A DNA stretch of 64,000 nt from CAYYJS01 sp964472315 (GCA_964472315.1 CAYYJS010000013.1:11823-75822); one strand, 5' to 3'. Counted from the first letter of the stretch, positions 53,250-62,584 are shown. Program-made: numbers and translations. Notes: generated by a model from the letters alone, not told the origin.

Positions 53250-53939
53250 ATGAGAATTGCCGTGGGGGTCATCGGCTGTGCGTTGTTGGCATCGTGCGCC
53301 TCGCCGCCGCCGCCGGCGTTTCCGGTCGCGCTGCCGCCGCCGGAGGTGCGGCTCGGGGCGGGCGACCTGATCGCCGTCCGCTTCGTCCACCATGTCGAAC
53401 TCAGCGAGCAGACGCGTGTGCGGCCCGATGGCCGGATTTCGTTGCCGATGGTCGACGATGTCGACGTGGCCGGCCTGACGCCCGCCCAACTCGACGCCCG
53501 ACTGACCGCGCTTTACGAGAAGCAGGTCACCGGTCCGAACCTGACCGTCATCGTGCGCGAACTGGCCGATCAGCACGTTTTCGTCGGCGGCGAGGTACGG
53601 GAACCGGGCATCGTTCCGATCTCCGGCACGATGGGGGTGTTGGAGGCGATTATCGCCGCGGGGGGATTCGTCAACACGAGCGCGAAGCCGGCCAATGTGG
53701 TGCTGATCCGCCACGCGAACGGCAAACGCCATGTCGCAAAGCTCGACCTGCGCAACCTGCTCAAAGGCGAGCTGGCCGATCCCGTGCTGCTCGCGCCGCT
53801 CGATGTCGTGTACGTGACCCGCACCCGGGTCTCGCGGATGAACCAATGGATCGATCAGCATATCGAAGAAATGATCCCGCTGACACGCCTGCGCGTGCTG
53901 GTGCCGGTGGGGGATGCGACGGTGGGCTATGGCTACTGA
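53250..53939 (+). CDS. Wza-like polysaccharide export lipoprotein
   Basis: The ATG at 53250 (or 53238) leads to a lipoprotein signal (MRIAVGVIGCALLASC). A polysaccharide export domain (PES; RLGAGDLIAVRF, VRPDGRISLPMVDDVDVAGL) and one SLBB domain (VFVGGEVREPGIVPISG, MGVLEAIIAAGGF) follow. At 229 residues it is shorter than Wza (about 380) and lacks its C-terminal amphipathic outer-membrane helix. Its partner protein in the inner membrane is the next gene, which overlaps by 11 bp. Confidence 0.88.
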   Translation: MRIAVGVIGCALLASCASPPPPAFPVALPPPEVRLGAGDLIAVRFVHHVELSEQTRVRPDGRISLPMVDDVDVAGLTPAQLDARLTALYEKQVTGPNLTVIVRELADQHVFVGGEVREPGIVPISGTMGVLEAIIAAGGFVNTSAKPANVVLIRHANGKRHVAKLDLRNLLKGELADPVLLAPLDVVYVTRTRVSRMNQWIDQHIEEMIPLTRLRVLVPVGDATVGYGY

Positions 53940-55452
53940 GTGGATGGATAACGGAACCGGCGGCCCCGCGCGGCGCGCCTCGATGCGTGACGCGCTGACC
54001 GTCATCTTCCGCCACCAGCGGCTCATCGTCTACAGCTTCCTGACCGTGTTCGGGCTCGTCGCGTTCGTCACGGTCACGATGGACGCCGTGTACGAGTCCG
54101 AGGCCAAGATCATGATCCGCATCGGACGCGAGAATGTCGCCGTCGATCCGGCCGTGCTCGGGCCGACGGTGCGCATGACCCAGGACCGCGAGTCGGACAT
54201 CAACTCCGAGATCATCATCCTCGAAAGCCGTTACGTGGCCGAGCGCGCCGTGGCGACGCTGGGCGTGGACCACATCCTCGATCCGTCGAAGCCGCTCAAG
54301 CCGGCCGTCGTGGAAGACCCCGGCGACGCGCGCCGGCTGCGCGCCGTCCGCCTGGTCATGGAGGGGCTGTCCGTCGGGATCGAGAAGCGCAGCAACAACA
54401 TCTTCCTCGCCTTCCGGTGCGCCAACGCCCTGCTCGCGCACGATGTGCTTGACGCGCTCGTCACCGCGTTTCAGGAACGTCACATCGAAGTGCACCAGGC
54501 GCAGGCATCGCTGAAATTCTTCCAGGAGAAGGCCAACTCGCTGCTGGCGGACATCCGCGGGCAGGAAGACCGCCTCGCGGAGTTCAAGCGCGTGCATGGG
54601 GTGATGGACATCATCCGCCAGAAAGATGTGTTGATCAGCCAGATCGACGGGCTCCAGCGGTCGTTGGACGGCACACTGGTTCAGATGGAGGCCACGCGCG
54701 CGCGGATCGTCGCCATGGAAAAGGCGCTGGAGGGACGCGAACCGACAACCGAAGTCAACCGCATCACCGGCCGTACGAACTATGCCGCGGACGCCATCAA
54801 GGAACGACTGATCGACTTGCGCATCCGGGAAGCCGATGTCCTGGCGAAGTACCCCGAGGGTTCGACCATGCGCGGCCAGTTCCTGAGCCCGATCCGGGAC
54901 GGTATCCGGCAGACCGAAGCCGCCCTGCAACGCGAAACGGATACGCGTACCGAAGTCACGACCGGAATCGACACGGCGTTGCAGTCGCAGCGGGCGAACC
55001 TTGACGAGTCCTGGGTCGAGCTGCGGACGCTGGTGGCCCGGCGCGCGCTGTTCGTGCCGCAACTCGAAGAGCGCAAGGCGACGCTGACCGCCCTGACCGA
55101 AGCCGACGGCCAGCTCCAGCGCCTGCAGAGCGATCTGACCTTCGCCTGGGACGAGTACCGCCAATGCTGGGACAGCCTGCAGCGCGCCAAAACATCCGCG
55201 GCGCTCGATTCCGACCGCATCTCCAACGTCGTCGTCGTTCAGCCCGCGACGCATCCGATGATGCCGATCAAGCCGAACCGGTCGCTGAACCTGGCGTTGG
55301 GTTTCGTGTTCGGACTCGCGGGCGGCATCGGCCTGGCCCTGCTGCGCGAGTTTCTGGACGATACGATGAAGAGCGAACGGGACGTCGAAGGCCGATTGCA
55401 CCTTCCGGTGCTGGCATCCATATCCATCGGGGAGTTCGATCAGTGTCGATAA
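53929..55452 (+). CDS. Wzz/GumC-type chain-length determinant
   Basis: 507 residues: a cytoplasmic N-terminus, a membrane segment near 35-55 (LIVYSFLTVFGLVAFVTV), a long periplasmic coiled-coil region (about 160-420), and a second membrane segment (LALGFVFGLAGGIGLALL) near the end. There is no fused kinase domain, as in polysaccharide co-polymerases with a separate Wzc-like partner. That partner follows with a 10-bp overlap. ATG 53929 is used; 53944 is possible. Confidence 0.88.
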   Translation: MATEWMDNGTGGPARRASMRDALTVIFRHQRLIVYSFLTVFGLVAFVTVTMDAVYESEAKIMIRIGRENVAVDPAVLGPTVRMTQDRESDINSEIIILESRYVAERAVATLGVDHILDPSKPLKPAVVEDPGDARRLRAVRLVMEGLSVGIEKRSNNIFLAFRCANALLAHDVLDALVTAFQERHIEVHQAQASLKFFQEKANSLLADIRGQEDRLAEFKRVHGVMDIIRQKDVLISQIDGLQRSLDGTLVQMEATRARIVAMEKALEGREPTTEVNRITGRTNYAADAIKERLIDLRIREADVLAKYPEGSTMRGQFLSPIRDGIRQTEAALQRETDTRTEVTTGIDTALQSQRANLDESWVELRTLVARRALFVPQLEERKATLTALTEADGQLQRLQSDLTFAWDEYRQCWDSLQRAKTSAALDSDRISNVVVVQPATHPMMPIKPNRSLNLALGFVFGLAGGIGLALLREFLDDTMKSERDVEGRLHLPVLASISIGEFDQCR

Positions 55453-56123
55453 CCGGACAGAGCGTGCGCGAGACGACGGATGACACGATCCCCGTGTCGC
55501 CGATTACCGATCGGATGATGGCGCTGTTTCAGAGCGTCTGTACGGTCGGCTCACGGGACAAGGCGGACATGGTCGTGTTCCTGGCCGCGCACGCGGGGTG
55601 CGGCGCATCCGGGATCGTGCGCGAATTCGCACGCGTGGCGACCGGACATCTCGGCCGGCGCGTCCTGCTGCTGGATGCCAACCGCGCGCCCGTTCAGCCG
55701 GCCGCGTTGGGGGTGTCCGTCAACGCCGGATGGGTGCAGGCGGCCGGCGACGGCGCACCGCTGGCGTCGGTCATCGCGACCGTTCCCGGCGCGCCGCCGC
55801 TCGATGTGGCCGTACTGTCCACGCAGCCCGGCGGCGGCGGCCCGTTTCTCGATTCCGATGCTTTCGATGCCGCGCTGGCGGCGGTGCGGAGCCGTTACGA
55901 CCTGATCGTCGTCGATGCGCCATCGCCCGCCGAGAGCGTGGATTCGTTGTTGTTGAGCCGGGCCGCCGATGCCTGCGTGCTCGTGATCGAATCCGAACGT
56001 ACGCGGTGGCAGGTTGCGGACAACCTGCGCGCACGCGTGGAGAAGTACGGCGGCCGTATCGTCGGCGTCGTCCTGAACAAGCGGCGTTACCATATTCCGC
56101 GCGCCATTTATGACCGGCTGTAA
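55443..56123 (+). CDS. CpsD/Wzc-like ParA-fold ATPase with degenerate Walker A
   Basis: 226 residues from a GTG that overlaps the Wzz-like stop. The fold is that of bacterial tyrosine kinases: RRVLLLDANR as Walker A' / B region and YDLIVVDAPSPAESVDSLLL. The P-loop reads AAHAGCGASGIVREF instead of the usual G-E-G-K-[ST], so the catalytic Lys is missing. No Tyr-rich C-terminal cluster exists; the end is YHIPRAIYDRL. I infer a regulatory pseudo-kinase that may still dock on the Wzz-like protein. Confidence 0.82.
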   Translation: MSITGQSVRETTDDTIPVSPITDRMMALFQSVCTVGSRDKADMVVFLAAHAGCGASGIVREFARVATGHLGRRVLLLDANRAPVQPAALGVSVNAGWVQAAGDGAPLASVIATVPGAPPLDVAVLSTQPGGGGPFLDSDAFDAALAAVRSRYDLIVVDAPSPAESVDSLLLSRAADACVLVIESERTRWQVADNLRARVEKYGGRIVGVVLNKRRYHIPRAIYDRL

Positions 56124-56146
56124 ACCCGGCAGGACAGGGCAATGAG

Positions 56147-56623
56147 ATGAAAATCTGGTTTTCGAGTCGTGCCACCTCCAGTTTCCGCATCGCTGACGAG
56201 ACGCCGCGCGAGGCCACGCTCGGCCCCGCGGGCTTTCGCGAGCTGCTGCGGCGGGAATGCGCCCGGTCCGACCGGAACGGACACCAGTTCGCGCTCGTCG
56301 ATCTGCGGATGACCGAGACGAGTCAGAAGGCCGTCGGCCGGCTTGTGGATGTCGTATGGGAGCGTGTGCGCGCCACCGACTCCGCCGGGTGGATCGAGGA
56401 GCCGACCCGGCTCGGGGCCGTGTTGTTCGAGTGCCCCGAAGCCGCGGCGCATCGGTTCGGTACGCATGTGTCCGAACATATGGCCGCCGATGGGGTGTCG
56501 GTGTCGTTCGACATCCATGTGTACCCCGGCGCCCTGCCGTCCGACCTCGCTTCGGATGTCAGCGTGCCCGGCCGCACGGCGCGCACGTCCGCCGCCGCCG
56601 GAAAGGCGGAGGTGGCGCCATGA
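56147..56623 (+). CDS. GGDEF-like domain protein (158 aa)
   Basis: The protein has FRELLRRECARSDRNGHQFA and RLVDVVWERVRATDSAGWIE, the same layout as the N-terminal 130 residues of the next gene's product, so the two are paralogous modules. There is no GGDEF active-site loop, so it is unlikely to make c-di-GMP. The stop overlaps the ATG of the following sugar transferase. Role unknown; a regulator of that enzyme is plausible. Confidence 0.7.
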   Translation: MKIWFSSRATSSFRIADETPREATLGPAGFRELLRRECARSDRNGHQFALVDLRMTETSQKAVGRLVDVVWERVRATDSAGWIEEPTRLGAVLFECPEAAAHRFGTHVSEHMAADGVSVSFDIHVYPGALPSDLASDVSVPGRTARTSAAAGKAEVAP

Positions 56624-57867
56624 CCGCGACCGCGCAGCCCCCCGTGCGGATGCACACCAGTCACGAAACCGAACGTGAGACGGCCACGCTGTACGGCGTC
56701 GCCACGGAACGCGAATTCCGGCGCGAGCTACGCCGCGAACGCGCCAAAATCGACCGGACCGACCACGTCTTCTCGCTGATGGTGTTCGATGTCGAGAATC
56801 CGCGCGCCGACGATCGCCTCGCCGTACGCCTGGTCAAGGCGCTCCAGACCCGGGTGCGCGCCACCGACCGCGTGGGCTGGTTCGATGCCACGCACGTCGC
56901 CGTGATTCTCGACTCCTGCCAGCTCTGCGCCGCGCTGAGCCTCGGCAACGCCATCTGCGCGTTCGTGGCCCGCGAGGGCGGCGGTCCGCCGCATTTCACC
57001 GTCGAGACCTACCCGAGCACGGCCCGCGGTTCGATGGGCGAAATGTGCGCCTGCACCGAACGCACCTGCATGCTCAACAGCGCCTTTCTGCCCACGCAGA
57101 TCATGGTGGAATACGGGACGCGCGGACAACGCGAGCTGCGTCCGCCCGCCGATGTGGGCATTCCGACCTGGAAGCGGGTGGCGGACATCGTCTTTTCGCT
57201 GTTCGTGCTCGCCGTGACGTCGCCGATCCTGGCGCTGGCCGCGCTGGCGGTGCGGCTGACGTCCAGGGGGCCCATCCTGTTCCGCCAGGAACGGGTCGGC
57301 TACCTCGGCAAGACTTTCCAATGTCTGAAGTTCCGGTCGATGTACACCCACCGGGATGCCTCGTCCGGCCACCGCGCGTACGTCACGCGCCTGATCCGCG
57401 GCGAGGACGGCGCGGCGGACGAGCCGATGAGCAAGTCCATCACGGGCATCCAGTCGAATGTGACGCCGGTCGGTCGACTGCTCCGCGCGACGAGCATCGA
57501 CGAGTTGCCGCAGTTCATCAACGTGCTCCGGGGCGAGATGAGCGTCGTCGGTCCCCGCCCGCCCATTCCCTACGAAGTGGAGGCCTATCTGCGCTGGCAT
57601 CAGGGGCGCTTCGACTCCGTGCCCGGCATCACGGGGCTCTGGCAGGTCAGCGGCAAGAACAGACTCTCGTTCCGCACGATGGCCAAACTCGACATCCAGT
57701 ACGCGCGGCAGCTCTCGGCCTGGATGGACGCGAGGATCGTGATCCTGACGCCGTTCGTGGTACTGCGGGATATGCTCGAAAGCTGCGGCATCGGGAAGGC
57801 TTCCGCCGCGGCGGTCGCGGCCGCCGCGGAAGCCGTGGAAGCCGACGTGCCGGCCGACGGTCCATGA
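56620..57867 (+). CDS. GGDEF-like domain fused to a WcaJ-type sugar transferase
   Basis: 415 residues. Residues 30-165 are a GGDEF-like fold (TEREFRRELRRERAKIDRTD) without the active-site loop. A membrane segment near 190-212 leads to the bacterial sugar transferase domain (PF02397) with GPILFRQERVGYLGKTF, FKFRSM-type FQCLKFRSMYTH, DELPQFINVLRGEMSVVGPR and GITGLWQVSGKN. It starts the lipid-linked repeat by attaching a sugar-phosphate to undecaprenyl phosphate. The usual five-segment membrane domain of WcaJ is replaced by the GGDEF-like module. Confidence 0.88.
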   Translation: MTATAQPPVRMHTSHETERETATLYGVATEREFRRELRRERAKIDRTDHVFSLMVFDVENPRADDRLAVRLVKALQTRVRATDRVGWFDATHVAVILDSCQLCAALSLGNAICAFVAREGGGPPHFTVETYPSTARGSMGEMCACTERTCMLNSAFLPTQIMVEYGTRGQRELRPPADVGIPTWKRVADIVFSLFVLAVTSPILALAALAVRLTSRGPILFRQERVGYLGKTFQCLKFRSMYTHRDASSGHRAYVTRLIRGEDGAADEPMSKSITGIQSNVTPVGRLLRATSIDELPQFINVLRGEMSVVGPRPPIPYEVEAYLRWHQGRFDSVPGITGLWQVSGKNRLSFRTMAKLDIQYARQLSAWMDARIVILTPFVVLRDMLESCGIGKASAAAVAAAAEAVEADVPADGP

Positions 57868-59162
57868 GCTTCCTGAGACACATCGGATACCGCGCTCACG
57901 CCCTGTGGGTTCCGTTCGTCTTCCTGTTGTTCTCGGGTACGCGCAACCTGCGCCTGCTGCAGGCCGCCGGCGTGGACGGTTCGCCCGACGACTTTGCCGC
58001 CGGCTCGCCGCTCGAACGCAACATTCTGCTCGTCCTGATGGGCGCATCCATCGCCATCGTCGCGCGGCGGCGCGTACGCTGGTCCAGCCTGCTGGCGCGC
58101 AACGCCGCGCCGCTGCTCCTGTTCGCGCTGATGGCGGCCAGCATTCTGTGGTCGAGCGTGCCCTGGGTTTCCACGAAGCGCTTCATCAAGGCAATCGGTC
58201 TGCTGGGCGTGCTGGCGGTGCTCCTGACCGATGCCGACCCCTACCAGTCGCTGAAGTTCCTGCTGCGGCGTTTCTGCTGGTTTGTCCTGCCGCTGTCGCT
58301 GCTGTATGTATATCTGGCGCCCGGTCTCGGCGTGGGATACGGCTATGACGGCACACCGATGAATGTCGGCATCTGTTTTTCGAAGAACAACTTCGGCCAG
58401 GCCGCGGCCATCGGTCTCATCTTCGGCATGCTCGGGGCATCCGATCGCGAGCCCCGCGACGGGCGCGCCTGGAGCCTCGCCCTCGCGGGCCTGTCCCTCG
58501 TCGCGCTCTATGTCAGCCACAGCGCGACCAGTCTGCTCGTTGCCGCGTATGGCGTCGGCGTGCTCATGCTGCTCTCCCTGGCGGCCTACGCATCGATCGG
58601 CTACACGGGCGCCATCGTCACGCTCCTTGTCGTGCTGGCGGTCTCCGGCGCCAAACTGACCGAGGAACTGGTCGTTCGAAAGCCGCTCGTTCCGATGGCG
58701 ATCGCGGCCATGGGCCGCGACGCCACCCTGACGGGCCGCACCGACCTCTGGCGCGACGTGGCGGCCGTGGCCGCCCGCCGCCCCGTGACCGGTCACGGAT
58801 TCGGCAGCTTCTGGGTCGGCGACGTCGGCGTCGGGGCCGATATCTGGCATCGTTACCTCTGGCGGCCGAACCAGGCGCACTGCGGATATCTGGACGTTTA
58901 CGCGGAGTTGGGGATGCTCGGGCTGGGGGTGCTGGCGCTGGCCGTCGTCACCGGCGTGGCGCAGTCGCTGGCGATGCTCCGGACCGACTACGGCTACGGA
59001 CGCGCACGCCTCGTGTTGATCGCCGCGTCGCTGGCCATCAACGTGACCGAAAGCAGCTTCTGCCGTGCGATTCATCTGTTGTGGTTCGTGGCGCTCGCCG
59101 CGATCGCGTCGCCGCCGGCCGCCGCGGCGGGCGCGTCGGCGCCACAGGGAGATCGTGTCTGA
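57864..59162 (+). CDS. Wzy/O-antigen-ligase-like polymerase
   Basis: 432 residues with about 10-11 membrane segments. The large periplasmic loop typical of O-antigen ligases and Wzy polymerases lies at 275-335 (LTGRTDLWRDV, GHGFGSFWVGD, then PNQAHCGYLDVYAELGMLGL), with the conserved H residue pattern. It should polymerise repeat units in the periplasm. ATGA overlap with the sugar transferase. Confidence 0.85.
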   Translation: MSFLRHIGYRAHALWVPFVFLLFSGTRNLRLLQAAGVDGSPDDFAAGSPLERNILLVLMGASIAIVARRRVRWSSLLARNAAPLLLFALMAASILWSSVPWVSTKRFIKAIGLLGVLAVLLTDADPYQSLKFLLRRFCWFVLPLSLLYVYLAPGLGVGYGYDGTPMNVGICFSKNNFGQAAAIGLIFGMLGASDREPRDGRAWSLALAGLSLVALYVSHSATSLLVAAYGVGVLMLLSLAAYASIGYTGAIVTLLVVLAVSGAKLTEELVVRKPLVPMAIAAMGRDATLTGRTDLWRDVAAVAARRPVTGHGFGSFWVGDVGVGADIWHRYLWRPNQAHCGYLDVYAELGMLGLGVLALAVVTGVAQSLAMLRTDYGYGRARLVLIAASLAINVTESSFCRAIHLLWFVALAAIASPPAAAAGASAPQGDRV

Positions 59163-59163
59163 C

Positions 59164-60351
59164 ATGCACCGTATCGCGATGATCGTCTACTCCGACTACC
59201 CGGCCGACCCCCGCGTCCGCCGCGAGGCCGAGGCCCTGGTCGCCGCCGGGCACGCCGTGGACGTGATCTGCCTGCGCCTGCCGGAACAGCCGGCCGCCGA
59301 GACCGTACGCGGCGTCGGCGTCAGCCGCATCAACCTGCGACACAAACGCGGCGGCAAGGCGCGCTACCTCTGGAACTACGTCTACTTCTTCCTGCGGGCC
59401 TTCCTACGGGTGACCCGGCTGCACCTCGCGCGGCGATACCACCTTGTGCATGTCCACAACATGCCCGAGTTTCTGGTCTTCGCCGCGCTTGTCCCGCGGC
59501 TCGCGGGCGCCCGTGTCATCCTCGACCTTCACGACCCCATGCCGGAGGTCTTCATGGCCAAGTTCGGCAAACCCGCGACGCACCGGTTGATCCGGCTGCT
59601 CCTCCACCTCGAGCGCTGGAGCATCCGTTTCGCGCATGCCGTGATCACCACCAACCAGGCCTTCCTCGACGTGTTTGTCGCCCGCGGATGTCCGCCCGAC
59701 AAGATCCGCATCGTCATGAACGCGCCGCAGGACAGCGTCTTCGAGGCCACGCCGGCCGCCATGCCGGCCGGCGCCGCGCGCGCGGGCGCTTACGTGCTGA
59801 TGTATCACGGCACCGTCGTCGAGCGCTATGGCCTCGATACCGCCATCCGTGCGTTGCCCATCGTGCGCCGCGCCCTGCCCGAGGCGGTTCTGGAGGTCTA
59901 CAACGACGGCGAATTCCTGCCGGCGGCGAAAGCGCTGGCCACCGAACTCGGCCTCGCGGATACCGTGCGATTCCGCGGCAAGGTTTCGCTCGAACGGATC
60001 GCCGCCACCATCGACAGCGTCGACGTCGGGCTCGTCCCGAACCACCGGAGCGCGTTCACCGAGATCAACTTCCCGACGCGGATCTTCGAGTTCATCTGCC
60101 GTCGCCGGCCCGTGATCGCCCCGCGCACCCGCGGGGTGCTGGACTACTTCACCGATGACTCGATCTATTTCTTCGAGCCCGACGACCCCGCCGACCTCGC
60201 GCGCGCCGTGCTCGATGTCCGGCGCGATGACGCCCGTCGGGCGCGTATCGTCGCGGCGGGCTACCGTGTGTATCAGGCGCACACCTGGCCGATCGAACGC
60301 GCCGGGCTGCTGGCGCTCGTGGATGAGCTGACGGAGAGGCGACATGCTTGA
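59164..60351 (+). CDS. GT4-family glycosyltransferase
   Basis: 395 residues. It begins IAMIVYSDYPADPRVRREAE, a GT4 'YPxDPRVRREAxAL' start seen in WbuB-like enzymes. HVHNMPEFLVFAAL and ILDLHDPMPEVF follow, then the donor site around FRGKVSLERIAATI and the E-x7-E-like ending FTEINFPTRIFEFI. It begins 1 bp after the polymerase stop and overlaps the next gene by 8 bp. Confidence 0.9.
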   Translation: MHRIAMIVYSDYPADPRVRREAEALVAAGHAVDVICLRLPEQPAAETVRGVGVSRINLRHKRGGKARYLWNYVYFFLRAFLRVTRLHLARRYHLVHVHNMPEFLVFAALVPRLAGARVILDLHDPMPEVFMAKFGKPATHRLIRLLLHLERWSIRFAHAVITTNQAFLDVFVARGCPPDKIRIVMNAPQDSVFEATPAAMPAGAARAGAYVLMYHGTVVERYGLDTAIRALPIVRRALPEAVLEVYNDGEFLPAAKALATELGLADTVRFRGKVSLERIAATIDSVDVGLVPNHRSAFTEINFPTRIFEFICRRRPVIAPRTRGVLDYFTDDSIYFFEPDDPADLARAVLDVRRDDARRARIVAAGYRVYQAHTWPIERAGLLALVDELTERRHA

Positions 60352-61273
60352 GTATGTGCTGCTCACCGCGGCCCGCAACGAGGCCGCCTACCTGCCGTTG
60401 ACGCTGGATGCGGTCGCGGCGCAGACGGTTCGCCCCGTGAAATGGCTGATCGTCAGCGACGGCTCGACCGACGGCACCGACGCGCTCGTGGCCGCGCGCG
60501 CGGCCAAACAGCCATACATCGAGCTGGTGCGGGCCGGCAGCGTCGGCGACGTCCGCAACTTCGGCTCCAAAGCGCTGGCCATCAACGACGCCTACGCGCG
60601 GGTGCGGGGGCTCGCGTTCGACCTTGTCGGCATCCTCGACGCGGATGTGTCGTTTCCGCCGGACTACTACGAGCGGCTCCTGCCGCGCTTCGAGGCCGAC
60701 CCCGGACTCGGGATCGCCGGCGGCGGCGTGGTGGACTTCTATCGAGGCGCGTTCGTCCGGCGCCAGATCAGCGTCGCGTGGAGCGTGCGCGGGCCGATCC
60801 AGATGTTCCGACGCGGCTGTTTCGAGGCGATCGGCGGCTATCGCCGGCTCGCCGGCGGCGGGATCGACGCCATCGCGGAAGTGATGGCGCGCATGCACGG
60901 GTGGCATGTCCGGACCTTCCCCGAACTGGAAGTGCGGCATCACCGACCCACCGGCACCGAGACCCAGGGCTTCCTGAAGGCGCTGGTCCGCGTCGGCCGC
61001 CAGAACTACGTCAACGGCTACCACCCCCTGTTCATGCTCGCCCGGTGTCTGCAACGGCTCAACCAGCGCCCCTACCTGCTGAACGCGTTCGCCATGCTGG
61101 TCGGCTACGCCGGGGCCGCGGTTCGACGCGTTCCCCGTCAAGTGCCGCCGGATGTGGTGCGCTTTCTTCGCCGCGAACAGATGATGCGTCTACGCAGACG
61201 GATGGACCGCGCGCCGGGAGGGCCAACCCCCGGCGACCCGTCCGCGGGAGTGTCCCCGGCCGGGCTGAAATGA
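60344..61273 (+). CDS. GT2-family glycosyltransferase
   Basis: 309 residues. GT-A motifs: LLTAARNEAAYLPLTLDAV, WLIVSDGSTDGTD, and DLVGILDADVSFPPDY with the DxD near 101. GGYRRLAGGGIDAIAEVMAR near 165 replaces the classical ED motif. A hydrophobic stretch near 240-255 may touch the membrane. The C-terminal tail is Pro/Gly-rich and its DNA contains the GGGAGTGTCCC motif also seen at 38 kb, as if a repeat had been captured into the coding end. Confidence 0.87.
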   Translation: MLEYVLLTAARNEAAYLPLTLDAVAAQTVRPVKWLIVSDGSTDGTDALVAARAAKQPYIELVRAGSVGDVRNFGSKALAINDAYARVRGLAFDLVGILDADVSFPPDYYERLLPRFEADPGLGIAGGGVVDFYRGAFVRRQISVAWSVRGPIQMFRRGCFEAIGGYRRLAGGGIDAIAEVMARMHGWHVRTFPELEVRHHRPTGTETQGFLKALVRVGRQNYVNGYHPLFMLARCLQRLNQRPYLLNAFAMLVGYAGAAVRRVPRQVPPDVVRFLRREQMMRLRRRMDRAPGGPTPGDPSAGVSPAGLK

Positions 61274-61298
61274 ATGACATTGGAAGGAGGAACAGGCG

Positions 61299-61802
61299 AT
61301 GCACGAATGGATCGATGCGGTGGTGAGAGTGGCGCATTTGTTGTTGGGGAACCCGCCGTCTCCGCAAGAGTTCTGGGCGCTGGCGACGGTGGGTGCGCTC
61401 GTGCTTCTGGGCAAGATGGACTGGATGGGCAAGGCGGCCGGCGTGACCAATCGGGGACTTCTGCGACGGCTCGTCTGCACCGTGGTGGGTGTGACGGTCG
61501 GATTGGCGGCGGCGGCGGCCGTCATCCTGTACCTGTACCCGCATTTTCCGTCGGACACGATCCGACTGGCGCTCCTGATCGTCCTGCCGATCGTGGCGGT
61601 CGCGGCGGTCGCCGTGCCGGTGCAGATGCTGGTCCTGCATGCGACGTACTCGGGCGCGGCCGTAATGTTCGTCTCCAGCGCCATCGTGGCGGCCATGGTG
61701 GTGATCCTGGCGGCGGCGGCGGCCGATGCGATCCGCGGCGGTCGGATGGACTCGAAGGCCATGCAGCGCCGTATCGAGGCCATCGAGAACATGAGCCGCT
61801 GA
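61299..61802 (+). CDS. hypothetical integral membrane protein (167 aa)
   Basis: Starts at an ATG with GGAAGGAGGA upstream. About four membrane segments are visible (22-42, 60-80, 92-112, 120-145), followed by a soluble tail (MDSKAMQRRIEAIENMSR). No family is recognised. It is the last + strand gene of the polysaccharide locus, 25 bp after the GT2 gene, and converges with chorismate mutase. Confidence 0.7.
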   Translation: MHEWIDAVVRVAHLLLGNPPSPQEFWALATVGALVLLGKMDWMGKAAGVTNRGLLRRLVCTVVGVTVGLAAAAAVILYLYPHFPSDTIRLALLIVLPIVAVAAVAVPVQMLVLHATYSGAAVMFVSSAIVAAMVVILAAAAADAIRGGRMDSKAMQRRIEAIENMSR

Positions 61803-61806
61803 CGCG

Positions 61807-62535
61807 TCAGCGCTGCAACAGATACGCCGTCTGGACCCGCTTGTTGAGCGGAATGATCCACGTGCGGTAGATGTCCGCGATGCGATCGGGCTCGGGGGCG
61901 GGCGTGCCGGACAGGCCCGCCAGCTCGCGCGTGTAGGTATCGGCCTTGCGTGCCACGCGGTCGAGGACGGCCTGTTCGACGGCGGCGTCGGTGACGGCCT
62001 GGTAGAGGGCGGCATCGTCCCCTGCCTCGATCATCGCACGGAAGCGCTCCGGCGCCGCCCGGTACTTGCTTTCCGCGACGAACTTGCCGTAGTGGATGCG
62101 TTTGGAGAGGTTCTGCAGACAGTTCACATCGCACACCGCGCTCGACCCGTACTGCGCATCGTCGCCCGGCGCGCACAGGAACGGCACCATATGGTCCTCG
62201 TACCGCCGGCGGATGACGGCGTTGATGTTGACGGTGTTCGCGTGCAGCGGATTGTCCGTGAAACACAGGGCCGGGAGGATGGGCGCCGGCAGCGCCTCGT
62301 AGAACGGGTGCTCGTCGGGGCTCGTATAGCGGCGCACCTTCGCGTGGCTCCGTTCGCACTCGCGCAGCATGTAGCCGACCAGGCTTTCGCCCTCCAGTGC
62401 CGCGCCGAACCGGCCGGGCTCGTAGATCGCGGCATTGACCGGGTACTGGGCGCGCTCGATGAGACTGAAAAGGATAGTCTCCTCCAATCGGATCAGCACC
62501 GAGCGCACACGGTCCAATTTGAGCTGGTCACTCAT
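61807..62535 (-). CDS. chorismate mutase, yeast ARO7-like all-helical type
   Basis: 242 residues starting MSDQLKLDRVRSVLIRLEET. That start, the ERAQYPVN segment, NINAVIRRRYEDHMVPFLC, GSSAVCDVNCLQNLSKRIHYGKFVAESKYR and the VTDAAVEQAVLDRVARKADTY block follow the eukaryote-type AroQ of yeast and plants rather than the short 90-residue bacterial form. It turns chorismate into prephenate. In yeast the extra helices bind Tyr and Trp, so feedback control is likely. A monocistronic gene. Confidence 0.88.
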   Translation of the reverse strand: MSDQLKLDRVRSVLIRLEETILFSLIERAQYPVNAAIYEPGRFGAALEGESLVGYMLRECERSHAKVRRYTSPDEHPFYEALPAPILPALCFTDNPLHANTVNINAVIRRRYEDHMVPFLCAPGDDAQYGSSAVCDVNCLQNLSKRIHYGKFVAESKYRAAPERFRAMIEAGDDAALYQAVTDAAVEQAVLDRVARKADTYTRELAGLSGTPAPEPDRIADIYRTWIIPLNKRVQTAYLLQR

Positions 62536-62584
62536 GCGCGCTACGTTAGCCAAACCCGCGAAGCCCCGCAAGACCGCAACGCCG

